Below are positions 32,926-43,345 of a DNA stretch of 64,000 bases, piece after piece. Where the stretch lies: positions 472,982-536,981 of the forward strand of contig MEHQ01001493.1 of the NCBI GenBank assembly GCA_008828725.1, written 5' to 3'. The number at the start of each line of letters is the position of its first letter. Within the stretch, counting starts at the first letter, position 1. The DNA is from Saccharina japonica (Eukaryota; Sar; Phaeophyceae; Laminariales; Laminariaceae). The position numbers and the translations under genes were made by a program. The notes beneath the pieces were generated by a model that saw only the letters and a program-made list of their open reading frames with translations, made no database searches and was not told where the DNA came from.

Positions 32926-34826
32926 GGGCCGTTCCTAACGAACGAAAAAATCACGATTCGTGAGGTTTTTGTCATGAATCGTGGTTTTATATGTCATGAT
33001 TCACGACAAAAACCTCACGATTCATGACTCCAATTTGTTTAGGTTGTTCCAAAAAAAAAAACACACTCGTACTCGTACTTGACATTTTTCGTGGCTCGAA
33101 TACGCCTAATCAAGGCACTACGTAAGGGTCGGTCTTAACGATACGTACTTATTCGTTTTTTTCCCGTATTCTCCCAAATTCTAAAAACGAGTACGTACGA
33201 GCACCAGCTGCCTCGCTACTATTAGTACTCGTCCACCAGGCACAAAACCGTCACTACAGCAGCACCGCTCGCGGTAACCATCCGTGTGGTGGTCCCACTG
33301 CAGTCGGCCTGGCTCGTAGGCATGTGTCCGTGCCTTGGAGAGTGGAATCCATCACCAACTCGTCGCGCTACGACACACAACGCTACAAACGTTTGAGCTA
33401 CTGCCCTCATCGAGCTCGATCGGTCGGCCACCTCGGTGCGGTCACTGTGTCAACTCGATTATGAGAGCTCAGAAAGCTATTGCGCCTTCTGCGCTCGGCC
33501 ATGACCTTTAAAGGGCCTTGGGGACAAGCCTGGCCAGTCTTGTCTGCTCGTGAGGGGTGGAGCAGCTAGCATAGCGCGGCTGTCCGATCCTCCTCACCCT
33601 CGTACCTAAAAAAAAAAACGAAAAACTTCAAGATCAGTTTTTTCGGGGATGAAGTTTTTCTGGTTTTTACCGAAAAAAACAGAAAAAACCCGAAATTCAC
33701 TCCTCGGCAAGATCGACCCTAACCCACCCGACACCAACGGTATCCGAAGGCCAGCATAGGGGCATGGCAGACTCTACTTCGTAGGCCGATTATGGACAGC
33801 GAGCGGCTGCCTAAAGACACTGCTGGGTCTAACGGTACCCCTACCCTGGGCAGATTAGGTACTGGATAACAAGTAAGTGTGCGGTATGGGGCTAACCCTA
33901 CTATAATACTACCGGAAACAGGTTGAGACGAGCCGCGCCCAGTCACTCACAAGATGATGTTTTGATGATATTATATTATTGCCGCTGGTTTCCTGATCAG
34001 AGAAATTTCTGGGAAAGCGGGAGAGCAAATATTATTTGCTCGGTGTGTCTCTATCAGAAACACGCCACATCAACACTAGAGGGGAAACGGGGATACCATG
34101 AATGCCATGACACAAGCCCACCCTGAAGGGCAGTATATGCAGACGCATATAAATCAGGAGGGTACAAAATCCATCCAGAAAATTCTGAGAAATGGATCGA
34201 AGATACTGTTCTTCACAACCCTCTCCCACACACCTCTATAACTTGCAAGGCGAAAGCCTGGTAAACCCGAAGAAAAAAATAACCTGCAACTTACAGAAGG
34301 ATGCTCGAGGAATCGAAAGATATGCCGGCACGTATATAGTATTGGCAAGAAAAAGGTCCCTGTAAAACAAAACGGGTGCGGGCTAACGACCACGCTGTGG
34401 CCTCGAAATCTCGAGGAGGAGGAGACACAGCGTGAAGAAAAAACAAATATAATGTGGAAGCCTCACGGGCCAGGCAGGGCAGACGACATGTCAGAGAGAG
34501 TGGAATCTCGCGCGGACCTGGCCTAGCCGACGGCGCGTGAGATTGGAATATCACAGGCCGGGTCAGGCCTCGGCCCGTGATTTGAATCACGGGCCGTGTC
34601 GAGCGCGGTCGGCCCGGCACAGCCTGGCCGTGACCTACCTGCGAGAGTTGGCCCCACCCTCATACCGTTGGATTTGAAATATCGGGTTTTTGACAATTTG
34701 AAAATATCACGAAGCGTAACGAAAAATCACCTGTTTTCGATTGGAAAGAAATCTCACGAATCGTGATATTTTTTCATGCCAAAACGTCACGAATCGTGTC
34801 TTTTTTTCGTTCGTTAGGAACAGCCC
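32926..34826. mobile_element. PIF/Harbinger-like non-autonomous TIR element
   Basis: Left end GGGCCGTTCCTAACGAACGA followed by AAAAAATCACGATTCGTGA; the right end is its inverse with a few mismatches (GGGCTGTTCCTAACGAACGA). TTA flanks both ends (32,923-32,925; 34,827-34,829). Ends beginning GGGC with a 3-bp TTA target duplication are typical of the PIF/Harbinger superfamily. The 1,901-bp interior has no transposase frame. Subterminal CACGA(A/T)TCGTG palindromes cluster near both ends. An internal imperfect hairpin (arms 32,951-32,984 and 32,995-33,027) and a perfect 12-bp hairpin (34,571-34,596) are present. Confidence 0.8.
34571..34596. other. Perfect 12-bp hairpin
   Basis: CGGCCCGTGATT, TG, then the exact complement, inside the Harbinger-like element. 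Nearby sequence is rich in related GGCC(C/G)G repeats. Confidence 0.9.
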
Positions 34827-35141
34827 TTACTGTAGTCTTGGCGTTGGCTTGACCGTCATACGCAGCGCAACCAATGCAACTTGGGGTGCTTTCGACCGCC
34901 CGGCTCTACCCTGTCCCATAAGCTTCGCCTGTGCAAACGCTTTAAGGAGGACGAATCGAAGTAAGTAGTCCAACGTTGGACTGCATTGCGCACAACAATC
35001 TTGGCGCGTCCTGATATGCGTTGCTGCTGTCGTTTTCCTGGAAGACATCGCATGCATGCAAAGGTGGCCTGACACTCGTACTCGTTGTATGAGGGTGGGA
35101 TATTCAGCACTCCAGATTAAACTTAGAAGTTTCGACAACGC

Positions 35142-37990
35142 ATGCCTGCTGGTACTGGTGCTGTACAGGTGCGATCTTCCCCTGGAGCGACGTATAACCC
35201 AAACACGGTAAAAAACAAGGCGAAGAACAATAACGATGCCAAGAGGCAAGCGGAAGAAAAGGGTCCAACAGCGCACAAAGCCCACGACGACACAGACGAG
35301 GGCATGAAATCAGATGTCAACAGAATCCGCGGATATATTGATTTACTTGATGAGTACAGTCTGCATCATTTTGTCATATGGCAGGGAAAAGCCATCCGTG
35401 ATACGCCTGAATTCACGTCCTTGGCACGGACACACCAAACGGGTTGGAGCTCTATCAGTCGCTGTGTCAGCATTCTCGAGGAAATTATGACGGCAAACGC
35501 GGTTCCGCTCGCTGTCATCGACGGTAAGCAGCTCAGCGAGCTTGCGAAATTCGACCTGGAACGCGTGGATGAAGCTGATCTGTGCAGCTGTATTGCAAAC
35601 CTGGAGCAGATTCGTACTATGTTACGCCACACAAGATTCGTCTTGCACGACCCATCTGCTGCACAACTTGCGGCAATCACTATTCAGGCTGCCGCTCGCA
35701 GATTGCTGGAGCGCTCTAGCTTCCTTCTACTCAAGAAGCAACGTAGCGCGGCGTCGACGCTGCAGTGTTTGGCGCGAGGAAGGGCTGCTAGGCGGCTTGT
35801 AAATGCTCTCCTTCTTGGCCGTCGAAGGGAGGCAGAATTCAAGTGGCAAGCATTGCAAGCTAGACTGAGGGGGAATTGGGATAATTGGCGAGATGAAGAG
35901 CGAGTGATGATACTACTCCCCTCTGCCGCTAACGGCGAACATGCGCATATTATGCACACATCCCGTATGCATTGGCTGGTGGATCCGAGAGTGCACGTAG
36001 TTTGCGTCCTGCCTTCCCATCCGGAGAAAGACGTTGTGGAATATAACCGCAAACTATTAGAAATGGCAGGGAGTCATTCTGCTCGAGGACGTATGACGGT
36101 GGTGGTACCGGAAAATGTAGATTTGTTCCAAAATCGTTTGCCTCTTGCCTCTTTGCTTCTGTATTCTCCTGGCTGCCTGAAGCGGATAGTTCAGATAGTT
36201 AAAGGCCGACCAGCAATGATTTTATCCGGCGATGTTGGCTGGCAAGACAAGAGGCTGGCTGTGGCCTTGGAAGTGCCGCTACTTTCTGCCGAACCATCTG
36301 TGGCTGTCTTACTTCAGACACAATCGGGTATGAAGCGCGTATTCGCTGCAGCTGACGTCGGCGCTCCTATGGGTGCGCACGACGTGTACGACGAGGAGGA
36401 CCTCATGATAGCTCTTACTAAGCTGATCGCGGGCAATCTCGAGATTCAACGTTGGCACATCAAGGTTGATATTTGTCGGGGTAATCGTGGCTTGGCTGTT
36501 CTGGATACCTCTACTCTGGCTTGCATGGCGGACCTGAAAAGGGAAAAAGGACAGCTTGAACGCGGCAACGGTGGTCCGTCGGGAGTGTGGCATCATCCTG
36601 ACGTTCAGCTTCTTGCACGGGCAAGGTTGCTCAAGAATTTGCGTCGTTGTCTTCATCGCGTTATTTGTATCTGTAATATCAATCAATACCCTACCTGGAC
36701 GCTCTTTTTGGGGCACCTCGGGCGGGTCGGTGGGGTAATTGAAGCGGAAGCTCCTACTGAGCACAGGCACCCGTCCGCCAGCGTGTTCATATCGCCTACC
36801 GGGAAAATTACGTTTCTGTCGGAAGTGGAAATTTTATTTGATGCATGTTACCAGCATATTGGCTGTGTTTATCCGCAGGAATGCGTCTCAGAACGTGCCC
36901 TGCGGGGAGCTTCCGCCGCTGTGTCGCGTGAACTTTGCTCGCGCGGGGTCATCGGGTACGCAACTATCTACTTTGTCGTATATTGGGATGAGCACAAGGA
37001 ATCACAGCGTTTATGGGCTACCGGGCTTGAGCTCGGCTTGACCGTGTCAGCGTCCAGTTTCTGCCTTTTCCGGTCACTCACAAAGAGTCCCGGGCGGGTT
37101 CAAGACTTTGGGTACTACGAAGAACCATTCCATGGAGGCGATACATACCAAGGCAAGATTTATTACGTACATTGCAGAGTGTTGATGCCTGCAGAAAAAT
37201 CTTAGGTAGGACTACATTGCCGGGATGTTGCACACTTGCTCCATCAACAGCCCCCCCCTATTGATTCCTGTTTTGTTGTTGACTTTGCGTGTACTTCCAG
37301 GCCAGCCAAAGCGATACGTGTACTTGGACCACGTGCAACATCCCAGTTTGCGATCATTGCGGGTCCCTGTGTTCTTCAAGCTTTGCCGCCTGGAGGGCAT
37401 CTCCTTTGACCTAGGGGCACAGGTATCTTCCGCAACCCTGCACATTGGGTACAATGACGTACCTCTACTGTTGGTTTAGGGCAGCTTGAACCCAACCTGT
37501 AATATGAAAGTAGACCACATTATAAGTGGATTGTCAACCGCAGTGTCGATGAATACCGTTGGCGAACAGTCCTGTGAGCGCTTGACTGATTGGGCACGAG
37601 GGATTCGATGGCACGAAGCGAGCTCGGCAGCATACATGGCGTACGCCATCAACGAAGAATTGAGTGCAATACATTTACTCGAATTGACCAGGGCTTTAGG
37701 GGGAGGCCCCACTCTAAGTCGTGAGGATTCGTCAGTATATTTCCTGCTCCCCAGTGACGTATTAACTACTCATATGACGACTTACCATATCTATTTGTCG
37801 ATATCACAGGTTGGTACCATTTTCAATCTCGTGGACAGTCTGGCATGTGGAATCATTGGAGTACTTGCGATAGCGGAGTCCAGACAATCTTCTTTGGACA
37901 AAGCGTTGGGCGCGTTGAAGTTCATCAGACGTATGGTGAGTCGTCTGCACTCGATTGTAGATGTCATGTCTGCCCCTTTTGTTTTACTAA
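35142..37990 (+). CDS. IQCH-like protein (IQ motif, ATP-grasp-like), spliced
   Basis: Exon 1 starts at an ATG (35,142) and is open for 687 codons. Residues 1-60 are basic and low-complexity. IQ-type motifs lie at about 179-191 (TIQAAARRLLER) and 206-219 (TLQCLARGRAARR). A large ATP-grasp-like region follows (for example DICRGNRGLAVLD). A second exon (about 37,306-37,422) reads KRYVYLDHVQHPSLRSL and FFKLCRLEGISFDLGAQ. A GT-AG intron 37,423-37,809 in phase 0 joins it to VGTIFNLVDSLACGIIGVLA and ALGALKFIRRM. Order and motifs fit IQCH, a ciliary/sperm-associated protein. The exon 1-2 junction is unclear: the best donor (AG|GTAGGA, 37,206) directly follows an in-frame TAG (37,203-37,205). Phase-0 donors at 37,167 and 37,179 would avoid it. 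The C-terminal end is uncertain. Confidence 0.65.
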
Positions 37991-39119
37991 CTACCCAGCG
38001 TCTTGAATGCTACCTGCCTGAGCGCAACATGCGGAAAACCTCAACACTATGACAACAATATCAACTACGTACATATTCACAGTAACTGCTTGTTCTACGA
38101 TATATAGCGCGTACACTCAGCAACCGCAATTGCAGTCCCGGGTATTTTCGTATGCGCTTTGCCAAAGGAGCACGTTTTGGCAAAGTATGTACCCCACTTC
38201 TAGCTTCCGCAATTGTACCTTGTGGACGTTCTCACACTATCAATAGCTCATTGCATTCACTACAACCAGTGCAATCTAGCACATGGTCGCGAGAAGACAC
38301 AAGGAGCCTACAGCTAACTAGGACAACAAAACAAGCTCAAACAAACCAAGTGAAAATCGCGCAGGCTCTCAGAATGATGACCAGTTCCTTGACTTTTTTA
38401 GTCAACACGCCAAGAAGACACACATGTCACGTCGGCAATTGCGTACGCATTGCATGGTATGTCGTGTATTACGTGGCATGTCTCTGCACTCCGAGCGCGT
38501 TAGCTTCACAGACTGTAGCCGAAACCGGTTTCCCATCTGCACTTCTGTTTAGTGCCTGGTTCATAACTGGTACTACTGATTACAGTTTTCTGGGGGGCTG
38601 TCTATGCTAAACGTCGCAATTGCCACAAGCTATTAGTATCCAAACCAAACTGTTTGAGGTGCTGCTTGCATGTACTGATATGTACTGACTAGCCGAACGA
38701 GTGATACGTTCCACCGGATACACTAAACTTGGAATCGGTTGCCACCCTGCTCCAGCTAACGGAGCAGCCTAGGTATGGCGATGCAAATAACGAGCCCAAA
38801 CCAATGTCTCTCTGCGATTTTATCTTGCCACGCCAGCGATATCCGCGAATCAGGGTGACTTCTCCAGTAGTTGACACAGAATCGTCGCCACTTATCGCCA
38901 CCTGTTTGAGTTGCGACGCACATATATTTTTTACGAACGTCCGGGACAGTTTTTTTACGCGAAATTACAGAAGAGTAGGCAATATATCACGCGGCCGCAT
39001 TGCGGCTGCTCCCCGACCGGGGTGAGCTCTGGCCTGTGGCCGCCCCAACACGTGCCCGAGCTTCCAGAGGAGTGCGGCGCTGACCTTGCTCGTGCGAACT
39101 ACGGAGCCCTCGAGCATGA
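37991..39119. other. Downstream of the IQCH-like gene; no firm feature
   Basis: Several frames of 60-150 codons (38,152-38,610, 38,729-39,025) are open but unrecognised. One may hold the last exon of the IQCH-like gene. Nothing else is supported. Confidence 0.3.
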
Positions 39120-42100
39120 TCGAGCCGACGGTGGTAGTCAGTGACACGGCGGGAATTGTCCTCACGGATGTTTCCACGATGGCAATTCTGCCGTCGGAAG
39201 CCGTGTCGTGTCATCGTCGCGGAAAGCGTGGAACTTGTACCGGACGGAAAAGAAAGGCTAGGACCCGCATGATTAAGCACCCAATTCGGTACCATCGAGG
39301 AGATGATGAGCGTTGAGGCGTGCTGGGACTGCTGCCCCCAGCACGTTGGAATCTAGGCACGAACCGGGCCTGGCAAGGAAACGTAAAACGGAAGAATTAC
39401 CCCGCTTGGGAAAAGCGGAAGATGGAGGAGAACACAAAAATGTGCAGCTCGAAAAAGAGGAGGCGTAGGGAGGATTGGGGGGAAGCTCCGAAGGTGTGAG
39501 GGCTAGGTCCAGGGCTGGAGAAATCGTCGTTGACACGTTCAATGTTTGCACGCTTGCCTTCAACGGCAAGAACGGCATCGGACATAGCGAGGTCGTTCTC
39601 AAGGTATGCCAGGGGCTAGGCTGTGATGCCGTGGGTCTTCAAGACACTAGATGTGATGGGCATAGTAAGCTTACTGCCCCAGGCTATACTGTGTTTTGCT
39701 CTGGTTCAGACGGCAGCAAGTACGAGAGGAATGGAACACACGGCGTTGGACTTGCTGTGAGAGATTATATTGTGGCAGGGGTAGATAAGGGCAGTCTCGC
39801 TGTGAAGTTCATCAGTGCGAGGTTGATAAAGGCTCGCGTTCAGCTCTTGGGCAAACCAAATGGTGTGTCATACATCGTCGGATATGCCCCCACAGAAACT
39901 GCATTAATCCCCGAAAATACTACTTTTGGAAGTCCCTCGACAGTGCGATAGCTGGTGTCCCCCGCGGCAACCACCTCCTCGTACTGATTAATGCGAATGC
40001 CCGTACCGGAAAACGAGAGAACAGATGTGCGACCAGTGAGGTACTCAGCGCATACGGACTTGACGAATTGAACGATAACGGAGAGAGACTACTCCTCCAC
40101 GCAACAAACAACAAGCTTGAGCTCCTAAACACGTGTTTCGTCACGCCCACCCATGGAGTGTCGTATACGTTTCAGTCCGCAAACAAGGGGAAGGGCCAGT
40201 ACCGACTCGATTACATCCTCACGCGACAAGCTGGCCGGCGCCTCGTCCGCAACAACATCACGGTGCGCAGACAACCAGAGGAAAGGTATTAATCTTATCA
40301 CAATCTCTTGGTCGGAAGAATTCACCTCTTGGGCCGGTTTGCGCCAAATCGGCGTATGAGAGTAAGCAAGGAGCGGAACACAAAAATGATAGGTCAAAAC
40401 TTACCCCCCTACCGCCCGGTACAGCAACTATACCTGGTACTGATATTGTCGACGACCAAGCAGCGGTGCTAGCAGAGACCTTGTTGTTGACTGCGCCCAT
40501 GCTAGCGCCGCCTACTAGGCGCAAGCAAACACCGATGGGTTGGTGCATGACTAAAGAGGAAACTATGGCGTTTCATAGTCGATGGCAGAAAAGGGAAGAC
40601 GCGAGGACGCGACTACGTGCCGCTCCGAAGGACAGAAGCCAAAAGAGATCCTTGAAGGTTGCCACCGAGCAGCTCAAACGCGCGAGGGCGGAAGGCATGC
40701 AGAGGTTCTTTGAAGAGAGTATCAGTCGACTCGAAGGGTTTATCCGAGAAGGCGATGGCTTATACAAGCACCTCGAGGGGGTGGATATGGAAGGAAGGTG
40801 AAGAGACATATATTTCGCAGTACATCGAGGATGAGGAAGGTAGGTTGCTGCATGATGTTGACCTTATCCGGGAGCGCTGGGTACGGTGGTTTTATAAACT
40901 GCTAAACACCAAGTCACTGACCCTCGACCCGTCTATCGTCGACAAGCTCAAGGTATGACCGCCGTGCATGCCGCTGGGCGACGTCCCGTCAAGGTACGAG
41001 GTGGAGGAAGCGATCCGGGCAATGGCGAGCCGCAAGGCGGTTGGACCGGATGGCCTCCCAGTTAACCTCCCAGTTAACCTCCTGACGATCCTGACCGACG
41101 AAAAAGACTTGAATACCCTGCTTAACTTCTATGATGCCATCGTCGCTGTGTGGAGGGGAGGCAGCGTGCCGCAACAGTGGAAGGACGCGACGATTAAGGT
41201 AATGCACAAGAAGAAAGATAGGACGGAGTGTGGTAATTATCGTGGTATCTCCCTCGTGGAGCATGCCGGCAAAGTGCTCCTCAAAGTCATCGCGAGCCGC
41301 CTCAGCGACTATTGCGAACGGAAAGGCATATGCCGGAGGAGCAGTGCGGCTTTAGATCCCAGCGCTCGACGGTCTACATGATGTTCGTGGTGCGTCGCCT
41401 GCAGGAACTGGCGAAAGAAAAGACACCCCGCTGTCCATGTGGTTTATCGACCTCACCAAAGCCTATGACTCCATCGACCGAACCCTCCTGTAGACTGTCC
41501 CATCTCGCTTTGGCGTGCCACCGAGAATGCTCGCCGCCAGCCGCCAATTCCACGACGGTATGCGAGAATGCGTGCAGTTGGACGATGACGAGTGCTCGGG
41601 TATGTTCGACGTGCAGCAGGGTCGTCGGCAAGAGTGTGTCTTCGCGCCATTGCTGTTCAACATGTTTTTCACGGCGGTGCTGCGCGTAGCAGAGAAACGC
41701 TTCACCGCTGATGCAGGCATCCTTGACAGCATGGTACAACTCCAACGAAAGACGGAGAAGGGGGAGAAGAAGAGGGGGAAGGCACGGGCTAGCAAAGCCG
41801 ACGCGGGGAGGAGGGGGAGGAGGAGGCCCAGGCGTTGCGGGAAATGCTGTAAGCTGACGATGCGGGCATTGTATCGCGATCACCAGGAGGGTTGGAGAAG
41901 ATGGTGACTGTGGTCGTGACTGCGTGTGAGGCGTTCGGGCTTACGGTCTCGGAGGCCAAGACGGAGATTGTGTGCCTGCAAGCATAACATGGGGGCAGCA
42001 TGTCGTTCAACGTCACTGCAGCCTGTCAGGTGCACAAACAAACGGTCGAGTTCGTGTACCTGGGTGGGGCTATCAGCACGAGCCGGAATCTTACTGCCGA

Positions 42101-42830
42101 GGTAACGCGTTGACTTCAGAGGGTATGGGCGTGCTTCGGGCGGTATAAGATGGAAGTCTACGACCGCCCGGGTGTGCACCTGCGGTTGAAAGTGCGGCTG
42201 CTGAACGCTGAGGTACTCGAGACAATGCTGTACGGGTGCGTCACGTGAAGCCCGAAACCAGGTGATTACGCCAGGCTACGGAAGGTTCGTTACAGTATGC
42301 TCCTTCGATACCCCGGCTGGCGGAAACGGAAGTGCGAAGACACACTCTATCCTACGCCCGCGCGCTTGTCAAGACAGATTCTGAGAGCAGTAAAGCGACG
42401 GTGCGCGGACGGAGGATATTATTCGCTGGTTTCGTCGCACGCATGGGAGAGGAGCGGCTGCCGAGGAGGGTTGTGTTTGGGGAGATGTTTGGTGGTAAGA
42501 GCTGCTCATTTGGACAGGAGAAGGACTTGATGGGGCGCCTCGAGGAGGACCTCAAGGCGTTCGGCATCAGGCCAGAAGGGTGACGCGAGGCAGCACAGAA
42601 GGCCGGCCGGTGGTTTCGTGTGGTCAAGGACGGGGCGGGGTTTTTTAAGCGGAAATGGCAGGATGCAGAGAAGAGTAATGCAGCAAAGCGGCACGCGACG
42701 GCTGCGGATGCAACTGCGACACGGACCGTTGACACCAATGCGCCCAGGGAGGGGCCTGGGCGGGGGCACAACGGAGGGAGTGGGATGAGATTGCCCAAAA
42801 GCCTGACGACTGGGTATGGCCATTATCGTC
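39120..42830 (+). pseudogene. Dead LINE, copy 2, with endonuclease and RT
   Basis: The most complete of three LINE copies. A short upstream frame with IEPTVVVSDTAGIVL lies at 39,086-39,316. An APE-type endonuclease region follows, 39,510 to about 40,290: VDTFNVCTLAF, GLQDTRCDG, HGVGLAV, YIVGYAPTE, then QYRLDYILTR. The RT region covers 40,970-41,960: [67 protein letters not shown]. The C-terminal domain follows to about 42,830. Breaks include frameshifts near 39,950, 40,280, 41,340, 41,430 and 41,830, a stop (TAA, 41,850-41,852) in place of the Tyr of the YADD box, and TGA at two Trp positions (42,246-42,248; 42,581-42,583). GLRQG reads GRRQE. It cannot be active. Confidence 0.85.
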
Positions 42831-42894
42831 ATGATGCGTGCTTTTCCAGTACCGAAGTAGCTAGCGTAGGGACGGCCGTACTCGCCTTCTGTAT

Positions 42895-43345
42895 GCCTCC
42901 CTTGCCTATTATTTTTTCTCTTTTTCCTTTTTTTCTTTTTCTTTGTTTTTGTTTTTCTTTCTCTTTTGTTTGATCTTTCTCTTTCTTGTTCCTGCTTCGT
43001 AGCTCTTTCTCTCCTTTTTGTTTTTTGCTCATCTTCAACGCGCGTGTATGTAGATATCTAGCTCTCCCTGTCGATGGACTTTGCTTGTTTTCGTTTTTTT
43101 GGGTCCTGTATTTTGGTTTTAGGTTTACTTTGTGGGCCGTCACTTCTATTTCTTTTTGTCCCTTTTTCCTTTCCCTTTTTCCCTTTTTCTTCCTTCCTTT
43201 TTTCCTTGTTTGTTTTTTTTCCTTTCTCCTAATTCTCTTTTTCTTTCCTTCTTCCTTTTTCCTTTTTCCTTCTGATTGGTTCATTTTCTCTCGGTTGAGG
43301 TGTACGATGTGCCACAACAGTTATGATGTAGGTCGTACTTTGTAT
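42895..43345 (-). repeat. Pyrimidine tract plus inverted repeat-V segment
   Basis: A long pyrimidine-rich tract (TTTTTC-type) is followed at about 43,285-43,345 by the reverse complement of the repeat-V head (GAGGTGTACGATGTGCCACA, TTATGATG). On the minus strand this is a V copy with a purine-rich tail. It lies directly after the 3' end of LINE copy 2. Confidence 0.55.

Noticed and set aside
41374-41883. 169-codon minus-strand frame
   Set aside because: Antisense shadow of the RT region of LINE copy 2.
42829-43317. Lys-rich 162-codon minus-strand frame
   Set aside because: It translates a purine-rich tail (AAAGGA-type) and has no domain.
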